From the NCBI GenBank assembly GCA_948099385.1, contig CANUEZ040000159.1, forward strand, positions 6,714,501-6,778,500: a DNA stretch of 64,000 bases, read 5' to 3'. The position numbers were made by a program, and so were the translations under genes. The DNA comes from Fasciola hepatica (lineage: Eukaryota; Platyhelminthes; Trematoda; Plagiorchiida; Fasciolidae). The notes beneath the pieces are model-generated. The model was not told the origin of the DNA. It saw nothing but the letters and a program-made list of their open reading frames with translations, and did no database searches. Below are positions 55,370 through 64,000 of the stretch, one piece after another (within the stretch, counting starts at the first letter, position 1; every line of letters begins with the position of its first letter).

Positions 55370-57085
55370 TGATTCCCTGCTTATTTCTTGATGTCCATTC
55401 AAGCTAGCCGCTTTCAGCGTGCGAACCCTGGTGCGTATAGGACAACAAGCGTGTTCCGCTCGTACACTCCAGTCTCTTGCCGTTGATGTGTGTTGCATTC
55501 AAGAGACTCTCATTCAAGACTTTGGTTCCATAATTCCATTGACGCTCCCATCTAATCCTCCCGTAAAGTTTCATTTACGCCTTCCTGGGGACGCTGAGGC
55601 TGCGTCCTCTGATCTAGCTGGCGTTGGCATTGCCCTCAGTGAAAGAGCTGAAGTGCTACTTCTAAACTGGATCCCAGTTGACAGTCGTTCATGCGCAGTG
55701 AGACTCTGGGCTTCGTACAAAGTGAGCGGTCCCCGTTCCAATGTAGGCAATCTGTTTGTCGTTTCGGCATATGCATCCACCGATTGCGGTCCAGATGCAA
55801 TCAAAGATATCTTTTACCAAAAGCTTCACGGCCTCTTACACAAAACAAGTCGGGCTGATATCATGGTTTTGGCGGGACATCTGAATGCTAGAGTGGGTCG
55901 ATTAAACCTTCACCCTCTGACAACTGCTAGAGCACCGTCATACTTTCCAAAGACCAGCCATCATCGTGTTCCTGGACATTCGAGCGGCCTAGGACTCCGT
56001 CGATAGGACTGCACCACGAAACTGTTGGTTGAGAAATGGAGTACCTGAAAATTATATATCCGTCCTCATAGAGGTGTATCGGCACACCTCGGGTCTGGTA
56101 AGGGCCTACGGCCAGCTTTCGCCCGTTTTTGTCATCTCCAGGGGAGTTTGACAAGGTTGTTCTTTTCAACTTTGCCGCAGAGGATGTTCTACGGAATGCC
56201 CCATCTGGTCTTCCAAACGGTGGAGTTGAACCCCTCCCAGGAGACAGAGTTTTCGACTTGGAATTTGCCGATGATATCGCCTTGCTGAGTGGTAATGCAC
56301 AACTCATGGAACACATTAGACCGCTTGGCGTGTGAGGCATCGAGATACGGTGTGAACCCTGCGCCTTCAAAGTGCAAAAAATTTTTTGTAAGATCGACGA
56401 GCATGTGCCTGGACTCACTCTTAGTGGTGATCAGCTTGAGTTAGTCGACAACTTTAAGTACCTTGGGAGCTTGATAACAGCCGGAGGAGTGTTGGGAGGA
56501 GACCAGTTCACGCATAGCGAGAGCTAGAGCAGCTTTTTCAAACCTGCGACACCTGTGCTTTCACCGTGATATCCGACTCTTTCTTGAGGGACGGGTGTAC
56601 GTCGCGGCGGTTTGTAGTGTTTTACTCTACGGTTGGATGATCTGGCCACTTCGCGTTGAGGATGCCCGGCGTCTTTCTTTGTTCATCAACCGATATCTCC
56701 GAAGCTGTGCTCGCATCTAGTAGGAACATCGAGTGAGTAATGTCGAGGTGCACCGCCTTGTGTTGGGCACGGGTAGCGGCCCTGTCAACGAAGTGATCGC
56801 TCTACGCCGCCTCTGGTGGCTTGGTCATGTTTTGCAAATGCGTGCCCATCGTCTACCTTTCCGTTCGCACTTGCTGGACAAGACCGGGAGAAGCGACGTG
56901 AAAGTCAGACCATAACTTTGCTTAAGGGTATGAAGTGGCTAGCATTGGCATTGGCTTCGGTTGGGGCCCAAGGGACGAGGATTGTCGTTGGTTAGGGACG
57001 TTGAGTGAAATGGCTGGGAACAAAAGTCAGCGGCGTGAATGGTACGCGATCTATCTGTCGTTGGCGCTAGTCTTGGCTTCTAACC
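55370..57085 (+). mobile_element. RTE-C with internal deletion
   Basis: Plus-strand RTE with endonuclease (55400-55900) joined directly to RT palm (from about 55940); the connector and RT fingers are missing. The end near 57085 is followed by a TA microsatellite. Confidence 0.7.
55419..56995 (+). pseudogene. RTE-C endonuclease-RT, internally deleted
   Basis: An open frame (55419-56006) gives the endonuclease: MRTLVRIGQQACSART, VCCIQETLIQDFG, FVVSAYASTDCGPDA and MVLAGHLNARVGRL (near 55863), where the usual GDFN is GHLN. It then runs through the deletion junction near 55925. RT fragments in other frames are FLDIRA (near 55970), FEFADDIALLSG-like LEFADDIALLSGNAQ (near 56260), APSKCK (near 56362), ARARAAFSNLRHL and VEDARRLSLF (near 56655). 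The endonuclease active site change and the deletion show that it is dead. Confidence 0.7.
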
Positions 57086-57110
57086 TGTGATGTATATGAG
57101 ATCAAGTGAG

Positions 57111-57161
<51 letters not shown>
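57111..57161. repeat. TA microsatellite (51 bp)
   Basis: A perfect (TA)n tract lies between the RTE-C copy and the next RTE-C relic. Confidence 0.9.
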
Positions 57162-57163
<2 letters not shown>

Positions 57164-58140
57164 GAGGATTTCCTCACATCCTGAGAGGAGTCGATTGTCA
57201 TCTCCACCTTTACAAAGAGTTCTCGTAGTGACTGCGCTCACCTTATGGGTAAAAGGGTTATCCCAATAGCATCAAAGTTGCTTACGTATACCATACTTTG
57301 CAGTTGGTACCAAATCTGTGAGGGGATGATGCGCGAGGTACTTGCTGGATTTTTCGCCGATCGTGGATGCACCAATCAACTCTTCACCATTCCACAGTTA
57401 GTAAAGCACCATTGTACTCTCCAAAAATCAACGATGACCTTGTTCCTAGACCTTCGAATTTATTGATAGTGTTGCACTGGGCACTGGAAACTGGAGAATC
57501 TCAAAAACGTTGGTCCTCAAACTGTTGTATCGTCACACCTCAGGTCAAGTTAGGGTCTACGATGGCTTTAGATACCTCGGAGCCTGATTACAGCTTGAGG
57601 TCGTGTTGTAGAGATCGTAATACGAGTAGCGACATTCAGTGCAGATTTCAACAATCTGCGACACGTGTGGCGAGATCTGGCCACTCCGCATTAAGGGTAC
57701 TTAGCGCCCTTCTGTGTTGGACAGCCGATCTCTCTGAAGCGTTTCCTCGCATCCGAAGGCAAGTTCCAGTGAGTAATGACGAGATGCCCCGTCGCGTGTT
57801 GGGCCCGGATAGCTGCCCTCTGGCAGAATTGACTGATCTATACCTCCTCCGATGGTTCGGTCATGTCCTGCATATGTCTACTCATCATTCACCTTTCCGT
57901 GTTCTATTCGCGAGTGCTAGACGAGGCTGGAAGAAGTGACGTTGAAGTCAGGCCATACCTTGGTGCAAAGGTATGAAAAAGCTAGCATCAGCATTGATTT
58001 AGGTTAATGCCCCTACCCCGTCTTTGCTGGGGCCTAATGGATAAGTTCTGTCTTTGGTGAGAGGCGTTAAGCGACGTGACTGAGAATAGAAGTCAGTGGT
58101 GCGAATCCTGTACGGTCCATCTGTTGAACTCGTGTCCTAT
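57160..58140 (+). pseudogene. RTE-C relic with several deletions
   Basis: Only islands remain: FADRGCTNQLFTIPQLVKHH (near 57349), LVLKLLYRHTSGQVRVYDGF (near 57510), RYLGA (near 57570), VSNDEMPRRVLGPDS-like (near 57770) and LRWFGHVLHMSTH (near 57845). The RT palm with the catalytic box is missing. It ends near 58140, about 220 bp before NOMO exon 3. Confidence 0.6.
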
Positions 58141-58363
58141 ACGTGCAAAAAGTATCATTCAGACAAACATAAGGTCCAAAATTGAGCACTGAGAGAAACA
58201 AAAAACCGCGTATCGTATTTTTTCCGATTGCATCTGATACCATGTTGTATTTTCCCGCCATCTTTTTATTTGTTGTTGTTACGCTGTCACCATGCTCCAG
58301 TTCAAACATTATGATGTTTCTTTCTCTGACGCTTGATGAACCCACGAAATGGTTACTTTACAG

Positions 58364-58546
58364 GGTCACTTTGTCCGCGGCTACGTAACAGATTTCACTG
58401 GAAGCTCACTCTCCGGTGTAACCATCTACCTGTTGACGAAAAGCTCCACGCGAGAAATCGATTGTACTCGGGTTTCGGAGACGACAAAAAAGGATATACG
58501 TATCCCGCCATCAGTGATGATCGACGATGTTCAGTTGGCATGCGAG
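58364..58546 (+). CDS. NOMO: NOMO, coding exon 3 (start of third repeat)
   Basis: The 61 codons in phase 0 open the next beta-sandwich repeat: GHFVRGYVTDFTGSSLSGV, then TIYLLTKSS and a less conserved region with VQLACE at the end. The acceptor is TTTACAG and the donor is GAG/GTGAAT. In NOMO proteins this position joins the sequence after PLIL and precedes the T-x-x-x-G-x-F-x-F-x-x-LP-x-G-x-Y motif, which is exactly what exon 4 supplies. Confidence 0.85.
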
Positions 58547-58765
58547 GTGAATAACGTGGCCAAGTTAACGTTTGGATTTCTTTTTTTCCGTACCATGTTG
58601 TGAGTCTGAATTTAAAATGGTAGAGCCCATGATCCCGACAGTATGTTGCGCTGTGCGTTGTTTCTCACTATAGACAATGTCAAACACCCACGTTTGTGAT
58701 AAATCAAAACAAACGCACAAATTAACATAGCCGAACGTGCGTTGTAATTTGCAGGAAATTCGCTC

Positions 58766-59640
58766 TTTTACTTTGTGATTGATATGGTACTTGTGACCGC
58801 CCTTCCGTCGTGTGAGGATAGTGGTATTGAACTTTTCTCAGGTGGAAAAGTGTCAGACGTTGAATATGCAGACTACATAGTTCTTCTGAGTGAAGATCCA
58901 GGTAAGTTGCAATCTTTTCTGGACTGTTTGAGCAACTGAGTAGTAATTTCCAGTATGCGTTTTGCACCTTCAGAGTTCAAGATACAGTTACTGGATTGGG
59001 TTGATCCAACGCCAAACCTTTTGGTGTCTGGAGAGACTATAAGCCTATGAGAATATTTCTGTTATCTAGGTAATTGCATTTCACTCGGAGGTCAAATGCT
59101 GAATGAAATGTTTTCGCGTATACAGAAGGCCCGTTTGGCCAACCTGGGTCATTTGTGGCGTCGGCTTGATATCCGTTTATCAGTCAAGAGTCGAGTGTAT
59201 GCTGCAGTAGTCAGGCCAGTTCCTCTGTTTCAGAAACATGGACATTGCGGGTGGAGAATTTACGAAGATTGTCGGTACTCGAACACCGATGTCTTCGTAG
59301 TATTGCTGGAATCTCGTGGGTGTATGACTAGTCCACGACGTGGAGAAGAGGTGTGAAAAGCTCATCCAGTGGACCTGGTCATTTGGGACGTGTTAGGCTT
59401 CCTGGACGTGGTCTAAGAGAAGCCCCTACTCAGTGGTTAGACACATTGGGGTATAAGGCTGGGTGTCGCGATCAATTGTCCTCTTGGGTTCAGGAATTTT
59501 CTTTGTCGACGTGATACTGTTATTTGCAATTCTCTCACTTTTTCTCTGTTTCCGACTGAGGTTGCTGCTGAAAGACGGCAACCGTTGCTACCGCACCCAG
59601 TGCATGGTTAGTGATTGTTTGAACTGAACTGAGCTGGCGA
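58766..59640 (+). pseudogene. RTE-B-like relic in intron 3
   Basis: Plus strand: CEDSGIELFSGGKVSDVEYAD (near 58815), MRFAPSEFKIQLLDWVDPTP, YFCYLGNCISLGGQMLNEMF, LANLGHLWRRLDIRLSVKSRVYAAVVR (near 59130) and the C-terminal part. It ends in a TGAACTGAACTGAGC-type tail at 59619-59633. The first 360 bp match 43404-43764. Confidence 0.7.
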
Positions 59641-60373
59641 ATTAGTGGCGCGTTATCGGCAATTGTGGTCGGCATCCGTAATCTTGTATGATCATAGTTG
59701 TTTTGTTTCCTGGGTTCGTTCTCCGAGCATTCACAATCATTGCTCGTACACTATATATCTTTATGTTTGACGTAATTGAGCCCTTTCCTCGGCTATGCAT
59801 TTTTTCCGTGCGTTTCGTTTCGGAGGTCACCCAAGCACACCTTGAGGTCTTTTATTTCGAAGTGGAATGCCAGCGCGAGATAAATTCGTAATTTCACCTC
59901 TATTCACATTTTTATCGCCCATATGTGATCCGGTTCATAATTTCTACCGTTTAGGAATTTGTAGGTTGAAATCTCAGTTCGCATTTTCCACATTTCATTT
60001 TTCTCAAGCAGCGCAGGTAGGTTTACGAGTCGGTTGTTTCCAATAAGGAGCCCGGTTCTGCTTCTGCTGAGCAGTACCCCGTGGCTAATGATTTCTGTGG
60101 TTTTATGTGGTGTAGACCAGTACATATTCATCCATCTATTCCATTTTTTCGACTCCTGAATTGATTTTTCTTTTACTTTTGTTATATGCTTGAGTCTGAG
60201 TGCATTATTAGAAATAAACGGCAACTTGACCCTGAGATTTTGGGCAGGGAATCACGTAACGTCCCAATATCTCAGGTGTGGTATCGAGCTGAATGACATT
60301 GGATTTCTGTCTACCACCAATGTGATCGGTGGTGGCAGTATTCGAATCTGTTCCCGTCTTACCGGCCGCCGAT
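59641..60373. other. Unassigned intronic DNA
   Basis: No coding homology or repeat partner is seen in the window. Confidence 0.3.
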
Positions 60374-60640
60374 GGTGGTCGGGTGGGTTAGAGCGTTTGC
60401 TTCCCACCTCGGAGTTCAGAGGTTCAAATCCCCATGATCACCGGTTACTTCTTTGGTGGAGAGCAATCTCTTGTCTTCCGGCTTGTCGCCATATCTGACC
60501 CATTGGGGCTCTATTCCGTTGTCCACTCCAAGTCTCAGGATCCGGTTGCTGCTTATCCCAAGTAGTTCAACGGGTTTTCGCGGTTGTGGGGTGTACCCCT
60601 TTCATTGCACTCATGCGCAGGTGTGTATTAAAAAATACCA
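60374..60640 (+). mobile_element. tRNA-derived SINE-like element
   Basis: The head (60374-60444) resembles a tRNA: an A-box-like GGTCGGGTGGGTTAGAGC, an anticodon-loop-like CTTCCCA and a perfect B box GGTTCAAATCC (60421-60431). The ends GGTGGTC and GATCACC can pair. The D and anticodon stems do not fold well, so it is not a functional tRNA. A body of about 190 bp follows and ends in an A-rich stretch (about 60626-60636). Confidence 0.55.
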
Positions 60641-62241
60641 CCAAAACACCACCGTCGAATGAGTGTTTGACTAGAAATAAATTGGTTGGCTTCGTTCAAG
60701 ATGTGAGAATGATTATCGAGTAGATAATCAGAGAACGAAATCAGGCCTATCACAACCTCCTCCGCTTGATGTAACCTCAGACCTGATTGTACTGTGTGAC
60801 ATAGTGTAGTAGGAGTTTTCCGAATGTACTGATCAGTTTCTATTTCAGGCAATAGTTGTCGGGCAACGTGGAGCCGTTTATCCAATGAATTGGTGTCATA
60901 TTCAGTTTATGATAACCGGTAGTGGGACTGGTCGAGTGATCGTTGGTAGGAATTTGTTGTCAAACGCATCGCCTGTAGACAGCGTGGTTCGCGCGTCCAG
61001 AATCTAGGGCAAGGTTAATCTCGGCGAAGTAGGTCGATGATTTGGCAAGCAGAGAGTGCATCGTCGCTCGTCCAGAATTGAGAACGACACTGGAACCGGC
61101 AGAGCGAAGCGGTGAACTAGTCAGTGTTAAACATTTGTCTGAAGTGACTAGACTAGACCAACCAGCCAGAAGAGCCGTTCATGAATAACAATTTGACTAA
61201 TAAGTTTTCGTGCAAGGATATGGTTATGGTCACCACACATTCTACATAAACGATCTATTTTGTGCCAATAAATTGAGATGGTTCGGAAGCAGAGAAGTCT
61301 TATTCCTAGCACTAACGAACGGTCTCAAAGCCGTTAGTGATTGAGTGAAAGATAACCCGCAGACTATAGTGTGAGAGGCGAGATGCGCAAGTCCCGCCAT
61401 TACGAAGTCACTTTGGTGATAAACAGCTTCATTACGCTGCCTGTGTCGTTACCATACCCGACCTGTTAGGACATTATGTGGTCTCATCTCTCCAAACATC
61501 CACGTCGCGGTTGCTTGTTTATTCTGAAGTTACAGCAGGCTCTCATGATTATGAGTTACACTCTCTCCACTATATATGCATAATCATGGAAAACGTAACA
61601 ACTTGATCCAACTTCATGAATCACCGCTCTTTGTTTGACGCTTTGTGTAATTCACCGTTAGTATACTGTAATACCGAGAAAGACGAACACTGGGACGACT
61701 AGTGAATAAATTTAGCAATAGTCAACCTGACGATCACAACCAGAGGAAACTCAACTGAGTGCGAGAAAAGACTTGAAAGACAAGATCAGTTTTGGCTCCG
61801 TATTTCCGTCTGACCAGTGGCGATTTATAGAACGTGCTTCACTGTTTATGTGAGGATCTCTGACTGGAGCGCATTTGACGTTATAAAATAACGAAAGTAG
61901 TGGGATGGATCAATAAAAAAGGAGTAATAGTGTGTTCTGTGGTAGTTGAAAATAAGTTCAAAATGAATAAAAATGAAATTATCGAAATTCTAGACGAGAA
62001 GAAAATTTTGAGCTAGAAATCATATTCTTCCCGAAGTCAGTGGCTTAATTTTTTTTGGAAAATCACACCCAATGTTACAAAGTGTAGAAAAATGAGTTCT
62101 TTGGAAAAAACAGTTCAGTGTTTTGTCCACAGGCTTTTTTGCGTATCATTAGAAGCAGTGCAGCGCTCTTGCACGTCTTCGAAGAACACCGGCTACGTTT
62201 TGACAGTGTCATGAAAATCCTATCATGAACATTTTCCTCAG
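60641..62241. other. Unassigned intronic DNA, rest of intron 3
   Basis: I see no gene, RNA or element with a partner in this window. It is AT-rich towards 62100. A GAACGGTCTCAAAGCCGTTAGTG stem-like stretch near 61317 may be part of an unrecognised repeat. Confidence 0.3.
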
Positions 62242-62511
62242 ACTGTGACTGATACCAACGGCCAGTTCTCATTCAATCGGTTGCCTGGTGGGGACTATGT
62301 GATTGTACCGCACCATATTTTGAGCGGATCGGACAAGTCCAAACCATCGGTCCAAGTCTCTTTCGAACCCCCATCTATACATATCACCGTGGCTCATACC
62401 GATATTCAACTAGACCCTTCTACATTCCACACGAGCACGTTTCAACTCCCACCTGGTCGCGTGACATGGCCAAACGGTCAGCCAATTCGTGATGCAAAGG
62501 TCGGTTTCAAA
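62242..62511 (+). CDS. NOMO: NOMO, coding exon 4 (third repeat core)
   Basis: The 90 codons in phase 0 carry the conserved repeat core VTDTNGQFSFNRLPGGDYVI, then VPHHILSGSDK, VSFEPPSIHITVAHTDIQL and GRVTWPNGQPIRDAKVGFK, where the next repeat starts. The acceptor is CTCAG/ACTGTG. The donor chosen is AAA/GTTAGT at 62511/62512; an alternative GT at 62500 would shift the phase relative to the other introns. The gene continues beyond the window. Confidence 0.88.
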
Positions 62512-62843
62512 GTTAGTACATTTCTTTTTGACCAGAACTAATAAAGGATCTATTTTGACGTCATACACCGTATCATATCCTGAAAGATCGCCACAAAATG
62601 ATTTATTTAAATCTTTTATCGGCTGGTTCTGTTAGTATACAATATGAAATTTTATATGTATACATGCTGATAATAAGTAGCAAGTAAATGTGTGAATGGT
62701 TGTACTTGCGACCTCGTTGTTCATTGGGCTAGCAGTGACATAGACACGAATAACTAACAGAAGTCACAGCTGTGATTCATTTGCGGACTCCAATAAAAAG
62801 TGTCCATTCACATTCCAGACGATTCAAATAAGATCCCAGTAAC
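62512..62843 (+). other. Start of NOMO intron 4
   Basis: This begins GTTAGT and is AT-rich with no recognisable element until the TA tract. Confidence 0.6.

Positions 62844-62908
<65 letters not shown>
62844..62908. repeat. TA microsatellite (about 65 bp)
   Basis: A (TA)n run with one interruption (ATAAATAT near 62852) ends exactly where RTE-B copy B3 begins. Confidence 0.88.
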
Positions 62909-62910
<2 letters not shown>

Positions 62911-64000
62911 AGAATCAATTCAATCACAAAATCGAAGAGGAAGGGTGAAAGAGGGCAACCCTGACGAACACCAATTTCCATGGTGAACTCGGGTGAAAGA
63001 TCGCCGTAAGTACGAACCTGGTTTCGGCTGTTTGTATGAAAGCATTGGAAAAGAGAAATAAACTTCTCTGTCACACCCTTCAATGAGAGGCAGCGAAAGA
63101 GAACTGTGCGGTCGACTGAGTGGAACACCGCTTTCAGATCAAGAAACAGAGATTGTGGACCTACGGAAGATGTGTCTGTGCTCCAAGGTTTGCCGAAGAG
63201 TAAAGATGTGGTCGATACAACTCCGAGCGGGTCTGAAAACGGTTTGATTCTCACGCGTACATATTTCGCGAGTGCTGGATAACCGGTGGAGAATAAGCCC
63301 GGTGAACAGTTGAGGCGCGATACTTACCAAGCTAATTCCTGTGTGGTTTTCACAAGAGGATTTGTCACCTTTCTTGTAAATCGGTACAGTCACCGATTCA
63401 CACCATTCCCTGAGAATTTGCTCACTATCCCAATTAATACGGAGGAGTTTTATTAACTCTGAAACCAAAGCTTCGCCTCCATCCTTAAAGAAGACGGAGA
63501 CAGCCCATCATTGGCATCAGAGGAACTGCAGTCAGTCGGCGCGTACATAGACACGAAGAACAAGTGTCGGCGCTCCAGTTTGTTGTTGTTGACACGAATA
63601 AAACCGTCTAACTGAACTGCACAAAAACGACTGCTGACTGGAATCCAGTCTAGTAATGCACCCTCAGCTTTCATGCTCAAAGCAATCCCAACGCCAGCCA
63701 GACCACGAGCTCCAGACACCGAATCACCCGACACACGAAGAGTGAAGCGAGAGACTGAGGTTGTATCTGGGGTGCGGAGAGTTATCACTGTAGTGGGGTC
63801 TTGTATACGTGTTTCGGAGACACAGTATACACCTATTTTAAAGGTGTCAAGTGTTTTGGTGAGGGTAGCCTGTTGTCCTATCTGACATAGTGTGCGAACG
63901 TTGAAGGGAGCCAAGTGAAGTGAACATTTAGGCTTAAGAAATGCATTCGATTTATACTCAACTCCTGGACTGCTGCTTTCATCACAGCTGCAATTACCTA
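62909..64000 (-). mobile_element. RTE-B copy B3, internally deleted, runs off the window
   Basis: The segments 62909-63490 and 63512-64000 match B1 at 33292-33870 and 34938-35410. About 1 kb between RT and endonuclease is missing. The left end is cut at the TA tract. The endonuclease N-terminal part (LAPFNVRTLCQ to YAPTDCSSS) and the RT part (KGDKSS to CPLSPFLFDFVIEL) are recognisable. Confidence 0.8.

Larger units (their letters stand above)
41233..58363 (+). other. NOMO intron 2 (17.1 kb, retroelement-filled)
   Basis: This starts GTAAGT (41233) and ends TTTACAG (58363), phase 0. It contains a Penelope-like scrap and at least seven RTE pieces in both orientations, listed separately. I found no missing exon: exon 2 (LVLDKPLILL) joins exon 3 (GHFVRGYVTD) in register with the NOMO family. 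Confidence 0.85.
58547..62241 (+). other. NOMO intron 3 (3.7 kb)
   Basis: This starts GTGAAT and ends TTCCTCAG, phase 0. It contains an RTE-B relic, a tRNA-derived SINE-like unit and unassigned DNA. Confidence 0.82.

Noticed and set aside
60374..60444. Functional tRNA gene
   Set aside because: A and B boxes are present but the D and anticodon stems do not pair; a SINE head fits better.
62500..62501. Alternative donor AAG/GT for NOMO exon 4
   Set aside because: The GT at 62512 keeps phase 0 like all other junctions and retains the conserved VGFK start of the next repeat.

Overview
The window is eukaryotic DNA, most likely from a flatworm and probably a digenean trematode. The evidence is indirect: one host gene with a 40-bp first intron and a 17-kb second intron, and a background dominated by BEL/Pao, CR1 and RTE retroelements plus a Penelope-like scrap. 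Nothing prokaryotic is present. The species cannot be named from the sequence alone.

The only host gene I can support is a NOMO (nodal modulator) orthologue on the + strand. Four coding exons lie at 40527-40943, 40984-41232, 58364-58546 and 62242-62511. All introns are phase 0 with GT/AG ends, and the gene runs off the right edge. NOMO proteins are ER-membrane proteins with a lumenal chain of beta-sandwich repeats and belong to the BOS complex (NOMO-nicalin-TMEM147) of the multipass translocon. Introns 2, 3 and 4 have all been filled by retroelements.

Region 1-23.3 kb is a nested retroelement stack. A 5'-truncated CR1 (1 to about 1760) is followed by a second CR1 in the same orientation. Its 5' UTR is split by an 'outer' BEL element (1828-12623, minus, TSD CCGGG). 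The outer BEL is itself split by an intact-looking 'inner' BEL (3797-10490, plus, TSD CTCTG). The 3' UTR of the second CR1 carries another BEL copy of the inner family (16553-23238, minus, TSD CCCTC). Removing the insertions rejoins the reading frame of the outer BEL exactly.

Region 23.3-40.4 kb holds CR1 and RTE relics and a striking inverted repeat. Arms of about 4.1 kb (27375-31495 and 36232-40352) pair base for base without an indel around a 4.7-kb spacer. Each arm is an RTE (family A) that carries two antisense RTE-A 3' fragments. The spacer contains an RTE (family B) segment repeated at 51.5-54.1 kb with only a few differences.

Region 41.2-58.4 kb (NOMO intron 2) holds a Penelope-like fragment, RTE-B, RTE-A (again with an antisense RTE-A insertion, flanked by a 16-bp duplication), RTE-D, RTE-B and RTE-C relics. 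Region 58.5-64 kb (introns 3 and 4) holds RTE-B fragments, a tRNA-derived SINE-like unit and a TA microsatellite. The labels RTE-A to RTE-D are mine, based on resemblance within this window.

I found no new gene system. The most unusual features are the large inverted repeat, the three-level nesting with contradictory LTR ages, the shared in-frame stop between Gag-protease and RT in both full BEL copies, and the recurrent antisense self-insertion of RTE-A.
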